A DNA stretch of 64,000 nt, taken from contig NC_058153.1 in the NCBI RefSeq assembly GCF_011075055.1, positions 9,238,001 through 9,302,000 on the forward strand, written 5' to 3'. The position numbers and the translations under genes were made by a program. The notes under the pieces were generated by a model that was not told where the DNA came from, did not search any database, and saw nothing but the letters and a program-made list of their open reading frames with translations. This stretch comes from Mangifera indica (lineage: Eukaryota; Streptophyta; Magnoliopsida; Sapindales; Anacardiaceae). Below are positions 9,686 to 22,929 of the stretch, piece after piece (the stretch's first letter is position 1; the number at the start of each line of letters is the position of its first letter).

Positions 9686-12374
9686 GGATGATTAACCTTT
9701 TCCCACTTTAACACTAACTCTGTGAACAGAAACAGTACACTAAAATAGTACCCTTTTGGATTTTTTTATTATTTTATATTCTTATTAATACAAAATTATT
9801 TAAATACTCTTAATTTGTGTTTGATTTACCTCATTTATCCTGATTTTATATGTTTTTTATATAGGTAATATAATGACTTAAATTTCCTTCATAATTGAAA
9901 TTAAAAATAATACAATCTGTATTTTCATGTTTAAATTTCTTGTATTTTCATGTTAATATGACAATTTTCAATTGAATTTAAAATCAAAAAAAAGAAAACA
10001 AAATTTGTATTGAATCTGTATTGAACAAGAGACTAAAATCCTTTATTGATTGTTGGTGTTATAACATTTACAAAAAAATTTCCAACAAAAATATGTAATT
10101 ACTATATTAATAGTTTCAACTATACAATAATTCACAAGCACTTTATAGAAGTATTCTAAACAAAACAAGCTTTACAAAAGTTTGCAACCCTTATTCTCAA
10201 TGGATTCAGCTAAAATCTGCAACTTAAACAGCCAAAGTCTGAAACTAATATAGCGGAAAGGGTATTAAATAAAATAGGTAAAAACTTTTTTGCCTAAATA
10301 TTCTTAGACTAACTTTTGTGATACTTATTTTTCTAGGCAAATTTATAATTTATTATAGTAATATCTTTTTTTCCTTTAGTTTGTTTTCTCTTCACCATTT
10401 TTGTTTCTTGACATACCCAATGACAGTACGCTTAAGTAATTTTCTTTCTCTTTCAAGATTATCAAATTTTAAGTAAGTTTTATAACTTATATTCGTAACT
10501 TTCATTCAAAACTTACTTAAAAAAATTTTATTGATAAAAATTAGAACTTTGAATGTTCATTTTTAGAAGAGGTTGATGTTTGTGTTTTATTTGTTAATAA
10601 TTACCAATTATTACATCACTTATAGGCATCTAATAGTTGTTATATTAATTAAAATAGAATAAATTATGATATTTAGATTAAAAAAAAAAAGAAAAAGCAA
10701 AAACACGATTTACATAGTTTGCACGGGTGTGCAATTTGCGCAACTATATAATTGTTTGTTTCAAAATTGGTAAATTATATTTAATTTACGTTTGCGTCAG
10801 TCGTTTTTCGCAGCCATTTTGATGAATATGAGTGGGTGCAAAACATATGCTGGCTTTCGCAAGGACTGGTCACAATCAAGCATGGTCAATATTTGCTGTA
10901 GCTTTTTGGTGGTGCCCATTGCAATTGGATTAAATGAAATTGGACGTATTGTCCAAAGCTAAAAAACTACAAAATAAAGTAAAATTTTACTTTTCTTGCA
11001 CCTTCGTGCATGCGTTTCTGAGAATTTATGTCTTGCATGCAACTTTCTTTTCCATCAGTAATAACCCTATTTTTATCTAATTGTAGTTCAAAAAATACTA
11101 TTAACATCAACAATATCATATCAAATTGAAAATTATCTTATAAACAGTAAAAATCAAATAAACTTATTTTAGTCTACTATTAAAATGGTAAAAAAATGAT
11201 CTTAAAATCCATTTTTTAAGGGTAATGTGTTTGTCGAACATTCAAACTATAAGAATAGAATTATCAGTTGTGGGTTTTTGATTTGCTTTTTTGTTGCGTT
11301 CGCTTAGAAAAGAAAAATATTAAGATTTTAACAATCATATTTAATTAGCTTAAAAAAAATGTCACAAAAGTTGACATAAAAAAGTTCACAGGAAAAATTT
11401 GACGCCTATTTTAATAAATTATCCTAGCCAAAATCTCTGAATAATCTATCCAAAAGTGCAACTCATAATATAAAGACAAAAACTTGCAACACAGTCATGG
11501 TCCATTTAACTTGAAAAGAAGATCCACCAACAGGCAGAAGGTAAATATAGCATTCCTGATTGTTCTTAAATTTGGATAGGTAAGTGGGCAAATGGTGAAG
11601 GACAATAAATTTGCAGGAAGCATCTTCTAAGGTTAGGATTCAAATGACAGTGAACAAGCTAACTCACTTACCTAGAAAAACAAAATAAAAAACTGAATCG
11701 ATGCCAGGGTTAGAACAAATATAAAATCCTGAAAAGACAATTTCTTATACATAGAATGCATAATTCACAGGTCAAACATTAAGAAATTCAACAGCAAGGT
11801 TTGTCTTACCAGCTCCATGACCTTCGTTTGCCATGATCATTTATATTATAAAAAATGAAAATAAATTATTAGAACTTCTTTTGGACAACCATCATTGAAA
11901 TTCTGATGCATGAAAATTTCTAAGGAATACATATTCACTCCAACTGTCTCAGCTAGTCACAAAAAAAATACTAATACTAGCTTTATGGGAACATAATATA
12001 ACAACTGCAAGAGATTTTCTTCCTCAGAATTATACTTCAATACAGATGGCAACCTAATGCATCTTCTGTCAGTTTCTTCTTCCTAGTAACTGCTTCATGC
12101 AGTAAACAAAGAAACTGTTAAGAATATTGATGGTCAGTAACTCCCATGCGTAATGTTTTGTAACTCCCCTGCCATAACTTATCCACAAATGCTTCAGTTT
12201 TTCATCCTTTATGGTAGGATGTATTTAAGCTATCTTTAAGGTCCTTAGGCGAATGATTTTTGAAAAATACATACACCATATTCTTTAAAAAATCAAATCA
12301 CCTAGAAGACAGCACACAAGCACGTTCCAAGGTATATTCTCCAATAAATCATCTAACAATGGCAGGAGGTCAGA
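9686..12374. other. AT-rich spacer without recognisable genes
   Basis: I saw no open frame with a known family signature in either strand and no tandem array. A somewhat more GC-balanced patch near 10790-10930 stands out from the flanking AT-rich DNA, but carries nothing I can name. Confidence 0.4.
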
Positions 12375-12462
12375 TTTTATATTTCGTAATTATAAATATT
12401 TTGGTTTCTATCTTGTATATTTGTGATTTTACATAGATAGAAACAAATATTTATGTCTTACA

Positions 12463-12476
12463 TTTGGTATCAGAGC
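12463..12476 (+). promoter_or_regulatory. Primer-binding site, tRNA-iMet
   Basis: The sequence TTTGGTATCAGAGC contains the exact 12-base canonical site TGGTATCAGAGC and lies directly after an LTR ending in CA. Confidence 0.9.
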
Positions 12477-12750
12477 ATTCTACAGCCTCTGCCTTGCTTT
12501 GTTTTTGAATTGCCTTGAATTTTATGTTTAACTCGAATTTGTTGTAGAGAGAGAAAATTTATTTTTGACATTTTCTACTTAAAATTGTTGTTTATATGAA
12601 TTATACATGAAAAACTGAGAATTTTAATATATAGAACATCAAAATTGGAGTTTTGTAGGCTGATTTAGGGTATTTTTAATATTCAGGTCTGAAACCAGGT
12701 TGATTGATCTGAATGATGACCCGGCTGGAGCTTAGGGATGACATTCAGAT

Positions 12751-12869
12751 GACATGTCGGCTTCATGTACTTCTGGTAACCGACATGTCATACATGTTTC
12801 CAGCTTCTTCTGTGTTAACCCCATTCAGCCGACATGTCATCCGTATCTAGAGTACGCAGACGACATGTC
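12751..12869 (+). repeat. Four phased GACATGTC palindromes in the copia leader
   Basis: The 8-bp palindrome GACATGTC occurs at 12751, 12782, 12831 and 12862, so the spacings are 31, 49 and 31 bases. Three of the four are in the longer context CGACATGTCAT. The bases between them differ, so this is not a simple recent tandem duplication. Confidence 0.8.
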
Positions 12870-13671
12870 ATGCATATCCTGTTGATTAAGAAAGAAAAAT
12901 TAATTTCATATGGTGATTCGAACCTAGGACAATTGCGATTCCAGCGTGCAAAATTTACCGTCTTGGAAGCATTTTAACAAAGAAGAAAATGCTTTTCCAG
13001 TAATCAAATGAATTATTTCATTAATTCGAAAATCTATACTTTGGAATAGCAATTATTTTAGTTTATATTCGGGTCTGAAACATAAAATATGTTTCTCAAT
13101 ATATTTATTATAGCATGTAATTGCTATTTATATTTATTTATATAGTTGATTATTCATGTGGATTAATTTTTATGCATATTTAAGGTTTATTTGAAATTAT
13201 TTTTATCTTAATGAATTTATGCATGAATTAGATGTCGAGTGATTAGTATAATTTTAATTAGTTAAAAAGTAACCACAATATCTTTAATTATATTAAAATT
13301 ATATATTGAGTATTCTAGGAGTACATATAGTTATATGACATCAATTATAATTAATCACTGTAAATATAATAAATTTTATCCAACAGAAATTTTTATTATA
13401 TTTACATGATTAATTATGATGAAATAACAAATTATTTTTCTTGATTTACCCACAAGAATTAAGAAAAGACATATAATTTGATAGTTTCATCATACGGTTT
13501 TAAATATATGTATATAAACTTATTTAAATTAAAAACTTAGCCTATAGATAGTTTTTATGTTATCAGATTTATATACTTGCAGCATGTTTATACATTGGTA
13601 GAATATGATATAAATTTTTGTATGCCTCAAATTTTGTTACTTAAGTATGTATGTTTATATTTATTTACAGT

Positions 13672-14003
13672 TATTCAACCTGTGAATTTCTCTAATAATA
13701 TATGTGATGTTTCTATTTTGAGTGGTGATAACTATAAGATTTGGAAAGAGAGAGTTCTTCTATAAATAGGGTGTATGGACATTGATTATGCTATTAGGAA
13801 TGACGAACCACCTGCACATACAAAAACTAGCACTCACGCTGATGTTGTCTTATATGAACAATGGGAGCGATCTAATCGCTTAAGTATGATGTTCATTAGG
13901 ATGCAATATTTGTTAGTATTCGTGGTTCAATCTCTGAGTGTAACAATGTTAGACAATTATTGAAGGCTATTGATGAACAGTTTAAGTCTTCAGATAAAGC
14001 TCT
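13672..14003 (+). pseudogene. Copia gag N-terminal part, broken
   Basis: The segment shows typical copia gag blocks: LSGDNYKIWKERVLL, GCMDIDYAIRNDEPP, LYEQWERSNRLS and, after a frameshift, a QLLKAIDEQFKSSDKAL-like block. A stop follows the first block and a frame change occurs near 13905. It ends at the SIRE-1 LTR junction, before any zinc knuckle. Confidence 0.85.
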
Positions 14004-15456
14004 TGAAGGATCGAATGATCTAAGAGGGGGGTGAATTAGGGAATTTAAAAACAATCTTTATCAAATTAAAGAATTAAACCAATTTATTCAAATTAATTAA
14101 TGTTGCCTATTTTTAATGCAATTTATAAGAATAACAAAAATATTTCAAATAATCAATACAATCAAAAGAACATAATACAAAGTATAAGTTTAAGGGAAGA
14201 GAAAATCAAACACATGATATATAGTGGTTCAGTACAACCCGACCTACGTTTACTCATCTAAGCTATCTCTGTTGGAATATTCTACTAATCCTTGGTTGAC
14301 GAAAACTCAATCAAGCCTTTTATTCACAACAAAATAGTTTCCAAGGTGCTATTAACCTTTACAAATGCTAAAACTCAATTTCTCTCACCAAAAATTTTCT
14401 AATCTCTCCAAAAGTGAACCTCACTCTTTTATATTATGAATTTTTTATATAACTTCAAAATATAATCTCTTTCAAAGAGTGTATATGAAAGTTTTAACTT
14501 AGTACAACTCAATGCAAATGAAATTACAAAGTGTATGAGTAAAGGTTTTGATTAGAGAAGAGAATTTGCAAGTGAATAGTTCAAAACTAATTCGCTCTAA
14601 AATATGTGAAAGTTCTTGGTGGCAAAAGTCCTTTACAAATAAATTTGATTGGGTTTATATAGGGAAAAATGAGGAAAGTTACTATTGTGCACAAAAACTA
14701 GCCGTTTTAATTTTCTAGAAAATGTAAAATTTAATCGACTGGATGTAATTTGGTCAACCAGATGTGATGTGACACTCTCGTGGTGTCTACATGGCACTAG
14801 CCGTTAGAAAATTCAAACCAAAATTTGGTTGATTGAATTTAATTCGATTAATTAAATTTCTGAAAGCCAAAATACATGGTTTTTAGATAATTCGGACGCT
14901 GCCATTGAAGAATTCAACTGGTCAAATTTGTTCAACCAAATTTTATTCATTGTACCCCTTGAATTTTTGAAAACTTTATTTGCCCCCTAAACTTTTGTAA
15001 AGTGACAATTTAACTCATATTTGAAAATTCTTTCAAAACCAACTTTGAGATATAAAAATGTAGTTCACAAAACTTCATCATTTTAAAATGAGTTAATAAA
15101 CTTTGGTGAAAAAATGATTTAACCCAATAAGCTTTAAAACACAACATTTTAACCCAAAATGTGAAATAAATGAGAATAGGTTTTCAAATGAGCTATCACA
15201 TGCAAATAAATACTCTAATCAAAATGAATGCTCCAAATTACAAACATATTTACCTAAACTTGAGTTTTTCTTCAAATCTTTAAGAATTCTTCACTTAAGT
15301 CTTGTCTTTCATTTATATCTTGAAACTTCTTCAAGTGCATTAGGAAAAATTTTACAATCTAAACTCACACTCAAGTAAAATAATTAGTCAATATGCTTAA
15401 GGACATGTTAGTTTGTTATCATCAAAATAAGAGCATAATAATTCGTCAAGTCAACA
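14004..15456 (-). repeat. 3' LTR of SIRE-1
   Basis: In plus coordinates the LTR begins TGAAGGATC and ends AAGTCAACA, about 1453 bases with TG...CA ends. It contains the AGAGGGGGGTGAATTAGG block and a GTGGTTCAGTACAACC/ACCTACGTTTACTC block that recur in LTRs of this group. The start of SIRE-2's LTR at 25180 is arranged the same way. Confidence 0.75.
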
Positions 15457-15476
15457 ATCTCCTCCTTTTTGATGAT
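15457..15476 (-). promoter_or_regulatory. Polypurine tract of SIRE-1
   Basis: The minus strand reads ATCATCAAAAAGGAGGAGAT directly before the LTR start TGTTGAC, the usual priming site for plus-strand synthesis. Confidence 0.75.
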
Positions 15477-17307
15477 AACAAACACATATGCACTTTAAGA
15501 AATTTTATAAAATATATCAATGAATGTATTTCCTTAAAGTTAAGAAACACTTGATTTTTAAGAAAATTTTGCAAGAGTTCGCCTTAAAAAATCAAGTTTC
15601 CTTCCCCTGAATATATGCAAATAATAATACAATTTAAATCAATATCATATATCCAACTCAAATCAATATCAAAATAGCCACAACGTTAATCAAATATATC
15701 CTCATCAAAATATCCACAACATCAAATATCTCATCTGTAATCATAATCAAATATATATTCATAATTTTGCATAACCACATCAAAGTATCCACAACGTCAA
15801 TCGTCAATCAAATTTTTTCTCCCCTTTTGTCATTATCAAAAAGAATTAGGCAAACAATATAATCAATGAGACAAAAGAAGACTAACATGCATAAACAATG
15901 TATAGGAATGGACACCAAAATGACCAAATATAATTATGAAAGCATAGTCCATGAAAACAATGTCCAAATAAGCATGAGCATTAAAATGAAAGTATTAACA
16001 ATCCAAACAAGATAAAGCATCAAGACATGTGTAAAGTCTATATACATTAAATATTACATCCATAATCGTAATCAAATATATCCATAATCAAATATAGAAT
16101 ATAACATGTATAACTTATCCCTTTTTGTCATTATAAAAAAGAAATAAGTAAGGTATATATCCAATAAGGCGAAGAAAGACTAAAATACCTTAACACATAC
16201 ATAAAAGATATGATTACCAAGGCTAAACCAATGACAAAAAGTCCAAACAATCATAATCATCAAAGTAAAAGTACTAATGCTTAGACAATATAAAGTGCAA
16301 ATTCATGTAAAATGCACAAATACATCACATAAGCAAACAAAAGCTTAACTATGCACAAAAGTAAATTTCGAAATAGAAAATAGAGAAGAAGAAGTATAAA
16401 TGTCATATTGAGTGCAATGAGATGTGATGAAATGCACCATGGCTTCGAATGTATGTACAAGGGCAAAAATATAAATCTACATGAACATTCACACATTTGA
16501 AATTTGAATACACACCCAAGGTAAAAATGATGAGAGAAATCCAATGGTGTAGTTAAACTCCAAAGAGGATAACCAAAAGAAGTATTTTAAGACAAAAATC
16601 GAATTTAGAATGATAAAATTAGGGGTTTTCGATTTAAGACTTAATTTAAAAATTGGTAGTTGGGAAATGTTAGGATGATGCTAGAAAGGATAAATATGTG
16701 TTTAATTTTATAGAAAAGCACAAAAGTTTGGATGAACTTGAGCAAAAATCAAATTTTTAAGGCTTAGAGTTTTTGAAGATTTTGTTGAAATTTTAGGTGA
16801 ATTATGATGTTTTTGAAAGGGAAATTCGATTAAAAGTGTAGAAAATATGTTGGGAAGGAATTTGATTAAAAAAAAGTGAAGAAACATGATGTAAAAGTGG
16901 AGAAACATTTGCCCTTATACATTGCAGAATTTGAATAAAACGGTCGATCGAATTTTGACACATTAGGTCGACCGAATTTTGAAAAATTAGGTCAACCGAA
17001 TTATTTAATTTGTCAGTCGAATTCTGTAGAATTCTGGTTTATATTTAATGCACTTTGTTGTCCCATTTTGAGTATAAACAAGTCAAAATAATCCAACTAT
17101 GCAATTTTGACTCAATAACATAAAGTACAATGAAATCTAATGCTAAATATGATGAAATTAAATCAAACACATTAAAAATCAATGCACGAATAATTGGTAC
17201 AAGAAAACTATCAAATATGGTCAAACATAAAATGATGCATAAATCATATATTGACACTTTTAATTCAACCAAAACACCACAATCACAATAATATTTAAGT
17301 GCAAATG
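15477..17307 (-). repeat. SIRE-1 post-pol region with internal repeats
   Basis: This is non-coding now. It holds (a) several copies of a TATCCACAACRTCAATCAAAT-like motif at 15635-15810, (b) two imperfect tandem copies of a roughly 300-base unit starting near 15822 and 16112, each beginning with a CCTTTTGTCATTAT purine-tract-like element, and (c) a 24-bp array at 16942-17030. In this group an env-like frame can lie here, but none is readable. Confidence 0.6.
16942..17030 (+). repeat. 24-bp GGTCGACCGAATT array, about four units
   Basis: Units start near 16942, 16966, 16990 and 17013 and read GGTCGATCGAATTTTGA, GGTCGACCGAATTTTGA, GGTCAACCGAATTATTT and AGTCGAATTCTG. The core GGTCGACC is palindromic. 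Confidence 0.75.
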
Positions 17308-18930
17308 CTAATGTGGTGATTCCATGATCCCAAACTCACCTCTAATTTTGCAAAAACATTCTTCCCCAAGAGGTTTTGTAAAAATGTCCATAAGTTGATT
17401 TTCAGTGGATACAAAGTCAAGACAAATATCACCCTTTTGAACATTGTCTCGAATAAAATGATATCTAATTTCTATATGCTTGGTTTGAGAGTGTTGAATG
17501 AGATTTTTGGATATGCTAATAGCACTTGTGTTGTCACATAAGATTGGAGTTTCAGATAGGCTAACTCTATAATCCTTAAGGGTTTGTTGCATCCACAAGG
17601 CTTAGACACAATAACTATCGACAACAATATATTCCACTTCCGCGGTTGATAAAGCTATGGAGTTTTGTTTCCTTGAAAACCAAGAAACTAATGCATGACC
17701 AAGAAAATGACAAGTACTACTAGTACTTTTTCTATCGACTTGCCTCCTAGTAAAGTTAGCATCCGAATAGCTCACTAGGTCAAAAGAAGTTTCTCTAAGA
17801 TACCATAAGCCTAAAAATCTAGTGCCATGTAAATATTTGAAGATTGTTTTAAGGGATTTTAAATGAGATACCTTGGGACATGATTGGATTCGAGCAGATA
17901 AGCATACACTAAACATAATATCGGGTCTACTAGTGGTTAAATATAAAAGAGAGTCAATCATACCTCTATACATTTTAATATCAACGTTTGGCCCACTTTT
18001 ATCTTTGGTGAGCTTGATAGTTGAACTCATTTGTGTACTTGAGGCTTTAAGTCCTTTCATGCCAAACTTCTTTAATAAGTCCTTGATGTATGAAAATTGG
18101 TTTATGAAGATACCCTCTTTGCTTTGATTGATATTAAATTCGAGAAAATACTTAAGTTCTCCCATCATGCTCATTTAAAATTCTTTGCTCATGAGATTAG
18201 AAAATTCTTCAGACAAAGAGATATTAGTAGAGCCAAAAATGATATCATCAACATAAATTTGAACCAAAAGTATATCATTTTCTTTTCACTTAATAAACAA
18301 TGTAGTATCTACTTTTCCAATACAAAAGCCTTTTTCAAGCAAGAATTTACTCAAATATTCATACCATTCTCGAGGTGCTTGTTTTAAATCATAAAAAGCT
18401 TTTTGAAGTTTAAAAACATGGTTTGGGAAATCATGACTTTTAAACCTGGGAGGTTGTTCAACATAAACTTCCTCCATGATAAATCCATTTAAGAAATGGC
18501 TTTTGACATCCATTTGATATAAAATAAATTTTTTAGAATAAGTAAATGTCAAAAACATCTTAATGGATTCTAGTCTAGCCACCAATGAAAAAGTTTCTTC
18601 AAAATCTATTCTCTCTTATTGGTTGTAGCCTTGAGCCACTAATCTAGTTTTATTTCTAACAACCACTCCGGATTCATCCATTTTATTTCTAAAAACCCAT
18701 TTTGTACTAACAATGGATTGATGATCCAGATAAGGGACTAGTTCCCAAACATTATTTCTTTCAAATTGATTTAGTTTCTTTTGCATGGTTAAAATCCAAA
18801 ACTCATCATTTAATGCATCATGAAATGTTTTCGGTTCAAAATGTGAAAGAAATGCAAAATTATTACAAAGATTGAAGGATGATCTAGTTTTAACGCCTTG
18901 AGTTTTCTCATCAATAATTAATTCTCTACA
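17308..18930 (-). pseudogene. SIRE-1 pol: RT and RNase H, broken
   Basis: Successive minus-strand frames give the pre-RT region (18930-18600), RT block 1 (18585-18286; MDVKSHFLNG, YVEQPPRF, DLKQAPREW), the catalytic box YVDD at 18244-18255, the SMMGELKYFLEF block, and RNase H (17598-17308; CDNTSAISISKN, TKHIEIRYHFIRD, DIFTKPL). The catalytic YVDD is intact, but stops and frame changes separate the blocks. Confidence 0.9.
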
Positions 18931-18935
18931 TTATG

Positions 18936-20240
18936 GTGAATCTATAAGGTCACACCAATAAACCAAACATTTTAGAGAGTCAGGTAATTGTCTAAGGTTG
19001 ACTAGCATCTTTCGAAAGGTAATAAACATTACATCATATAAAATGTTATATGGGCATAAAATGACACTTTAAGAGTTAAGGTGTTTATGAGATAAGATTA
19101 AGGTGGCTAAAATATATGTATGATATACATGTACGATATACATGTTTGGTCATAGTTTGAATTGAGAATTTACAAGGACCCAACAACAAATAGATATTTG
19201 CTAACTAAGCCACCATTATATAAATAAGAGCTTTAGTTCATTTTAGGCATGACAAGCTCATTTGAATTAAAATAATCTCTTACTAAAAAACAATCTTCAT
19301 CTCTCTTCTCTCTAACTTTCAGCCAAGATAGTTTTGGCTTGGTTAGTGGACTATTTTAAAGGCTTGACAATTGTAGACCTATCATCCATCATTCTACACC
19401 AAATACTAAAACTTAGAGTAGGTGAAATTCTCACCTTCTCCATGTATGCTTGCATGTTGTTAATTCTTGCATTTTTGTTGCATGCATGTCATTTTTGCCA
19501 TATTTTCTTCTTCACTTTCTTTCAAATGATACATAAGCGTATGGGTTATCCTACACAACCGTGTATCACAATCTAGAAATCATACTTTACTGATTTCTAA
19601 GAATTTTGGTCAACTTTTAGTTATCTAATCAAGCACATATAACTAGAACATGGCTCTAAACATCCTGAATACATTTTCTTTAACCATAAACACATACACA
19701 TACACAAAACATCATATTAAAATCAAATCATGAGAGTTTCATTAGTTTTTTTTGCTATCGTCATTTTTCAACAATCAACTTAATATTTTCCAATAACATG
19801 TAGGTGTATCATTAACTTAACAATCATCAAAACATCAAAGTCTAACCATTATCATGATATTCATTAGGGCAAATCGCAACAAATCATGAAACACATTAAA
19901 ACTCAAATAATTGAAGCACCATACTTACTTGGATTCCAATGATAAGTTTATCTTCATATGGCTAAGGCAATTCTAATGGCCAAAATCCTCTCCTTGGCAA
20001 TTGGAGCTTTCAACTTTCTCCTCTCATTTCTATTCATATGGTTATGGGTGTAAAAATAACCCAAACATTAGGTTTTTATTTTGTTTGCCAAACACGATAC
20101 ATAGGCATGTATTTACTTATTATACATGGGTATGGTAGTTTCCAATTTTGCCTCAAACCTTATCCTCAAATTTGAATTTTGCTGATGATGCACATCTATG
20201 TATCATAACATACATGGGCATGCACCCCACTAACAAATCA
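18936..20240. other. Non-coding DNA, possible LTR relic
   Basis: There is no supported gene. The stretch repeatedly shows ATACATG/CATGTAT words and paired short inverted motifs such as ACACAACCGTGTATCAC, reminiscent of the palindromic cores in LTRs of some plant gypsy chromoviruses. No primer-binding site, purine tract or partner copy was found, so the assignment is weak. Confidence 0.3.
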
Positions 20241-22929
20241 TGATTAATTAAAATTAAATTTGGATTGAAAAGACCAAATGCCTTTAGACTTACCCATAGG
20301 TGTTATATCATAAGAGTAATTGAATAATGACGAGGGCATAAATGCTCCACACATGATCATGAGAACCTTTTGTTCATATTAGATGGTTATTTTTAAACTC
20401 ATTCATAACTATGATATTACCATAATCAAATACACATAAAATAGTGATAAAGTTATTTTAGTGTTAAATAATCTCATCGAAGGATGACTATAGTTTTCAT
20501 GTGTTAAAGTTGTTTGTAGACAATTTGGTGTAACATATAGATGCATGATACATACGTGTTGATCAAACTAACCCACTAAGAAGATTTCATATAGATGGTT
20601 GTTTTAATGTCTATGAAAAATATCCTCTTAGTGAACACAAGTACATGTGATCCTTAGATTTAAGGTTATTGGATTATCTTATACAAGAATCAATATGCTT
20701 TAACACTAACCTAACATAGTTTAGTTAATGGATTACTAGAAAGATGGTGATTGACCATATCGTGATCTATATAAAGGCTATGGTAGATTAATAAAGGATT
20801 TATCAATTCTAAATATGGGAGTTGATGTCTTAGTTAGGGCTTAATAACGGAAATTAATAACTAACTAAATTTATGGCCATAGTGGATTTAAGTTGATACT
20901 CAATTCAATATTATCTGATTATTGATGAAAATTAATCTATGTAATTCGAGAAGCCTTAAGGGAGACATTTTACCTATATCTCAGCTTCTAATAGGCATCG
21001 TATGATAAAATGATTAAATTATACGAATAACCATATCACTAGTAGATTAAAAAGTCACATGTTGACTTTCTACTAATTAGGTGATCATGATATCTTTGTA
21101 GAGACTGATTTTAATTTGTGTTCAAAAGAGTGTCAGGTAAAAAATTTGACACAAATTTGAATACTACTGATTTAGTCAAAAACCTATAGATCACACAAAA
21201 AAAGGAGTTGATGAACTCTAAAGGCATAGGATTGTCCGAGTTAAATCTGGTTTGAATTTTGGATTGAGAATTTATAGCCTTGGAAAGGTTTATAGGTCAA
21301 AAGCATATTTTATTGTACTTTTGGATTTTAGTGTAATAATCCTAAGAAGTTGGATGTAAGCAAGAAATGACAGCGTTTGGTATATCTAGTTAGAAAAACT
21401 TAAATCATATAAATTGATTCAAATATTCAAATATGTAGGATAGGATTTTATCTTATCACTATCTAACCCCTATTTTAGGTCGACTGCATAAAAACATGGG
21501 CATGAATAATAATGTACACTTGGGGCTACATACATTGTATGGGTGTGAATAATCCCACCTATACAATGTACATCTAGGATACTAATGTGACCGGAGTGTA
21601 TATGGCCAAATCCGTTGGGGCCATGCATAAGGCTTGAGTGAGTTTTTTTTTTTTTTGTATAAATACACACACTTTCTCGTGTTTATTTTACATAGAATTG
21701 ATAAGACATAACCCTGGCCACAGAGAAAGATATTCCACCTTCTTTCATGAATACAAACTTTACTCTTAGGTTTTAGCAATTGTTGAGCATAGTTTAGTTT
21801 TCATTGTTATTGCTTCGTATGGATACCAAGGGGTCAAAGGTCTATTCTTGGTTATAAAAAGATAACTTCACAACCTCTTGCCACCAAAGAAAGATGAAAG
21901 AACCATCTACGCACGTATAATGAATATACACCTTATACGTATTTTCATTTATGTTGTGAATTAATCTCATAACAAAGGTGATCTATACAGTTTTTGTGAT
22001 GTGTTTGTTTAGTTTATTAAAATTTTAGATTTCCATTCCTCTGTTTACACGAGATGATTTGATAACCTTAAGTCAAAGGATCACATGCACTTATGGTATT
22101 CAAAGGATTTGTTCTATAGATATTAGAGTAACCATCCATATAGATATCCTATAAATATCCATCCACATCTCTAACGTGCAACCATGTGTTGCACTAAATT
22201 GTATACAAATATCTTTAACACTTGAGAATTATCACCGTTTTTCAGTACAGTCACTCAACATTATGACAATCTTATTACTACATGTGCCCTTATTCATTGT
22301 AATGTCAAGATTACAGACGTTTTTAGACTGACTACTTTATGTGTCCGTAAGGTTCTTACGATTCGTCACTTGATCCCCTCATCCAAGTTCTACCATTCAA
22401 AGGGCATGTTATTCATACGATCATATAATTAAATGACATATGAATAGAATAATAATAAATCTTTTATTAATGATTAATACAAAATTACAATTACAAATGT
22501 CAAATGTGATTGGCTTTAGGACACATACCCTAACAAAGCCTTCGCTGCCATTTAACTCATATTTGTAAAACATTGAAAAGGAAAGTAGTGAGTGATAAAC
22601 ACTAAATGAGTAGGCAACTTGTAACACCTATCTCCAAAAGTCTTACTCTCCAAAAAGAAATGCTACTTCTTTTCATTAATAAATAGCATAAATCATAAAT
22701 ACCCAAACATACTTAAAAGACCAAAATACCTTTCTTAAATTAAATCAACATGAAAATACCCTTATACTCTAGTAAAATCACAAAAGTCTTATTTGGTGAA
22801 CTTTCGAGTGTATTTAATGCCCAGTTTTTGGCAAGCAAGACTTAAGTGTTCGAAATATCAATTTTATACGAATCTACCAATATCGGTGATTATTTCTTTT
22901 GGCTTATAAATATGATCAGCCCTAACAAA
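20241..22929. other. Non-coding DNA, possible copia LTR end near 22531
   Basis: No reading frame with a known family is present. The stretch near 22500-22533 (GGCTTTAGGACACATACCCTAACA) looks like the end of a plant copia LTR read on the minus strand, but the purine tract expected after it is absent. A TGTAACACC at 22620 resembles the start of some gypsy LTRs. A T-run of 16 lies at about 21641. Confidence 0.3.

Larger units (their letters stand above)
12375..14003 (+). mobile_element. 5' end of a Ty1/copia element, truncated in gag by SIRE-1
   Basis: An LTR ends at 12462 (TCTTACA) and is followed at once by a perfect tRNA-iMet primer-binding site. A leader of about 1.2 kb then leads to a copia-type gag. 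The gag similarity stops abruptly at 14003, where the LTR of a second, oppositely oriented copia element starts. The rest of gag, pol and the 3' LTR are not found on the far side of that element, so they were probably deleted. The LTR start is not defined because no partner LTR exists. Confidence 0.8.
14004..18935 (-). mobile_element. SIRE/Maximus-like Ty1/copia element SIRE-1 (5'-truncated)
   Basis: On the minus strand the order is pre-RT region, RT, RNase H, a 1.85-kb post-pol region, polypurine tract and 3' LTR. Integrase, protease, gag and the 5' LTR are missing; similarity ends near 18935. The RT wording (VYVEQPPRF, AFYDLKQAPREWYE), the purine tract followed by an LTR starting TGTTGACTTGAC, and GGTCGACCGAATT-type repeats all fit the SIRE/Maximus group. 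It sits in the gag of an older plus-strand copia element. Confidence 0.85.
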
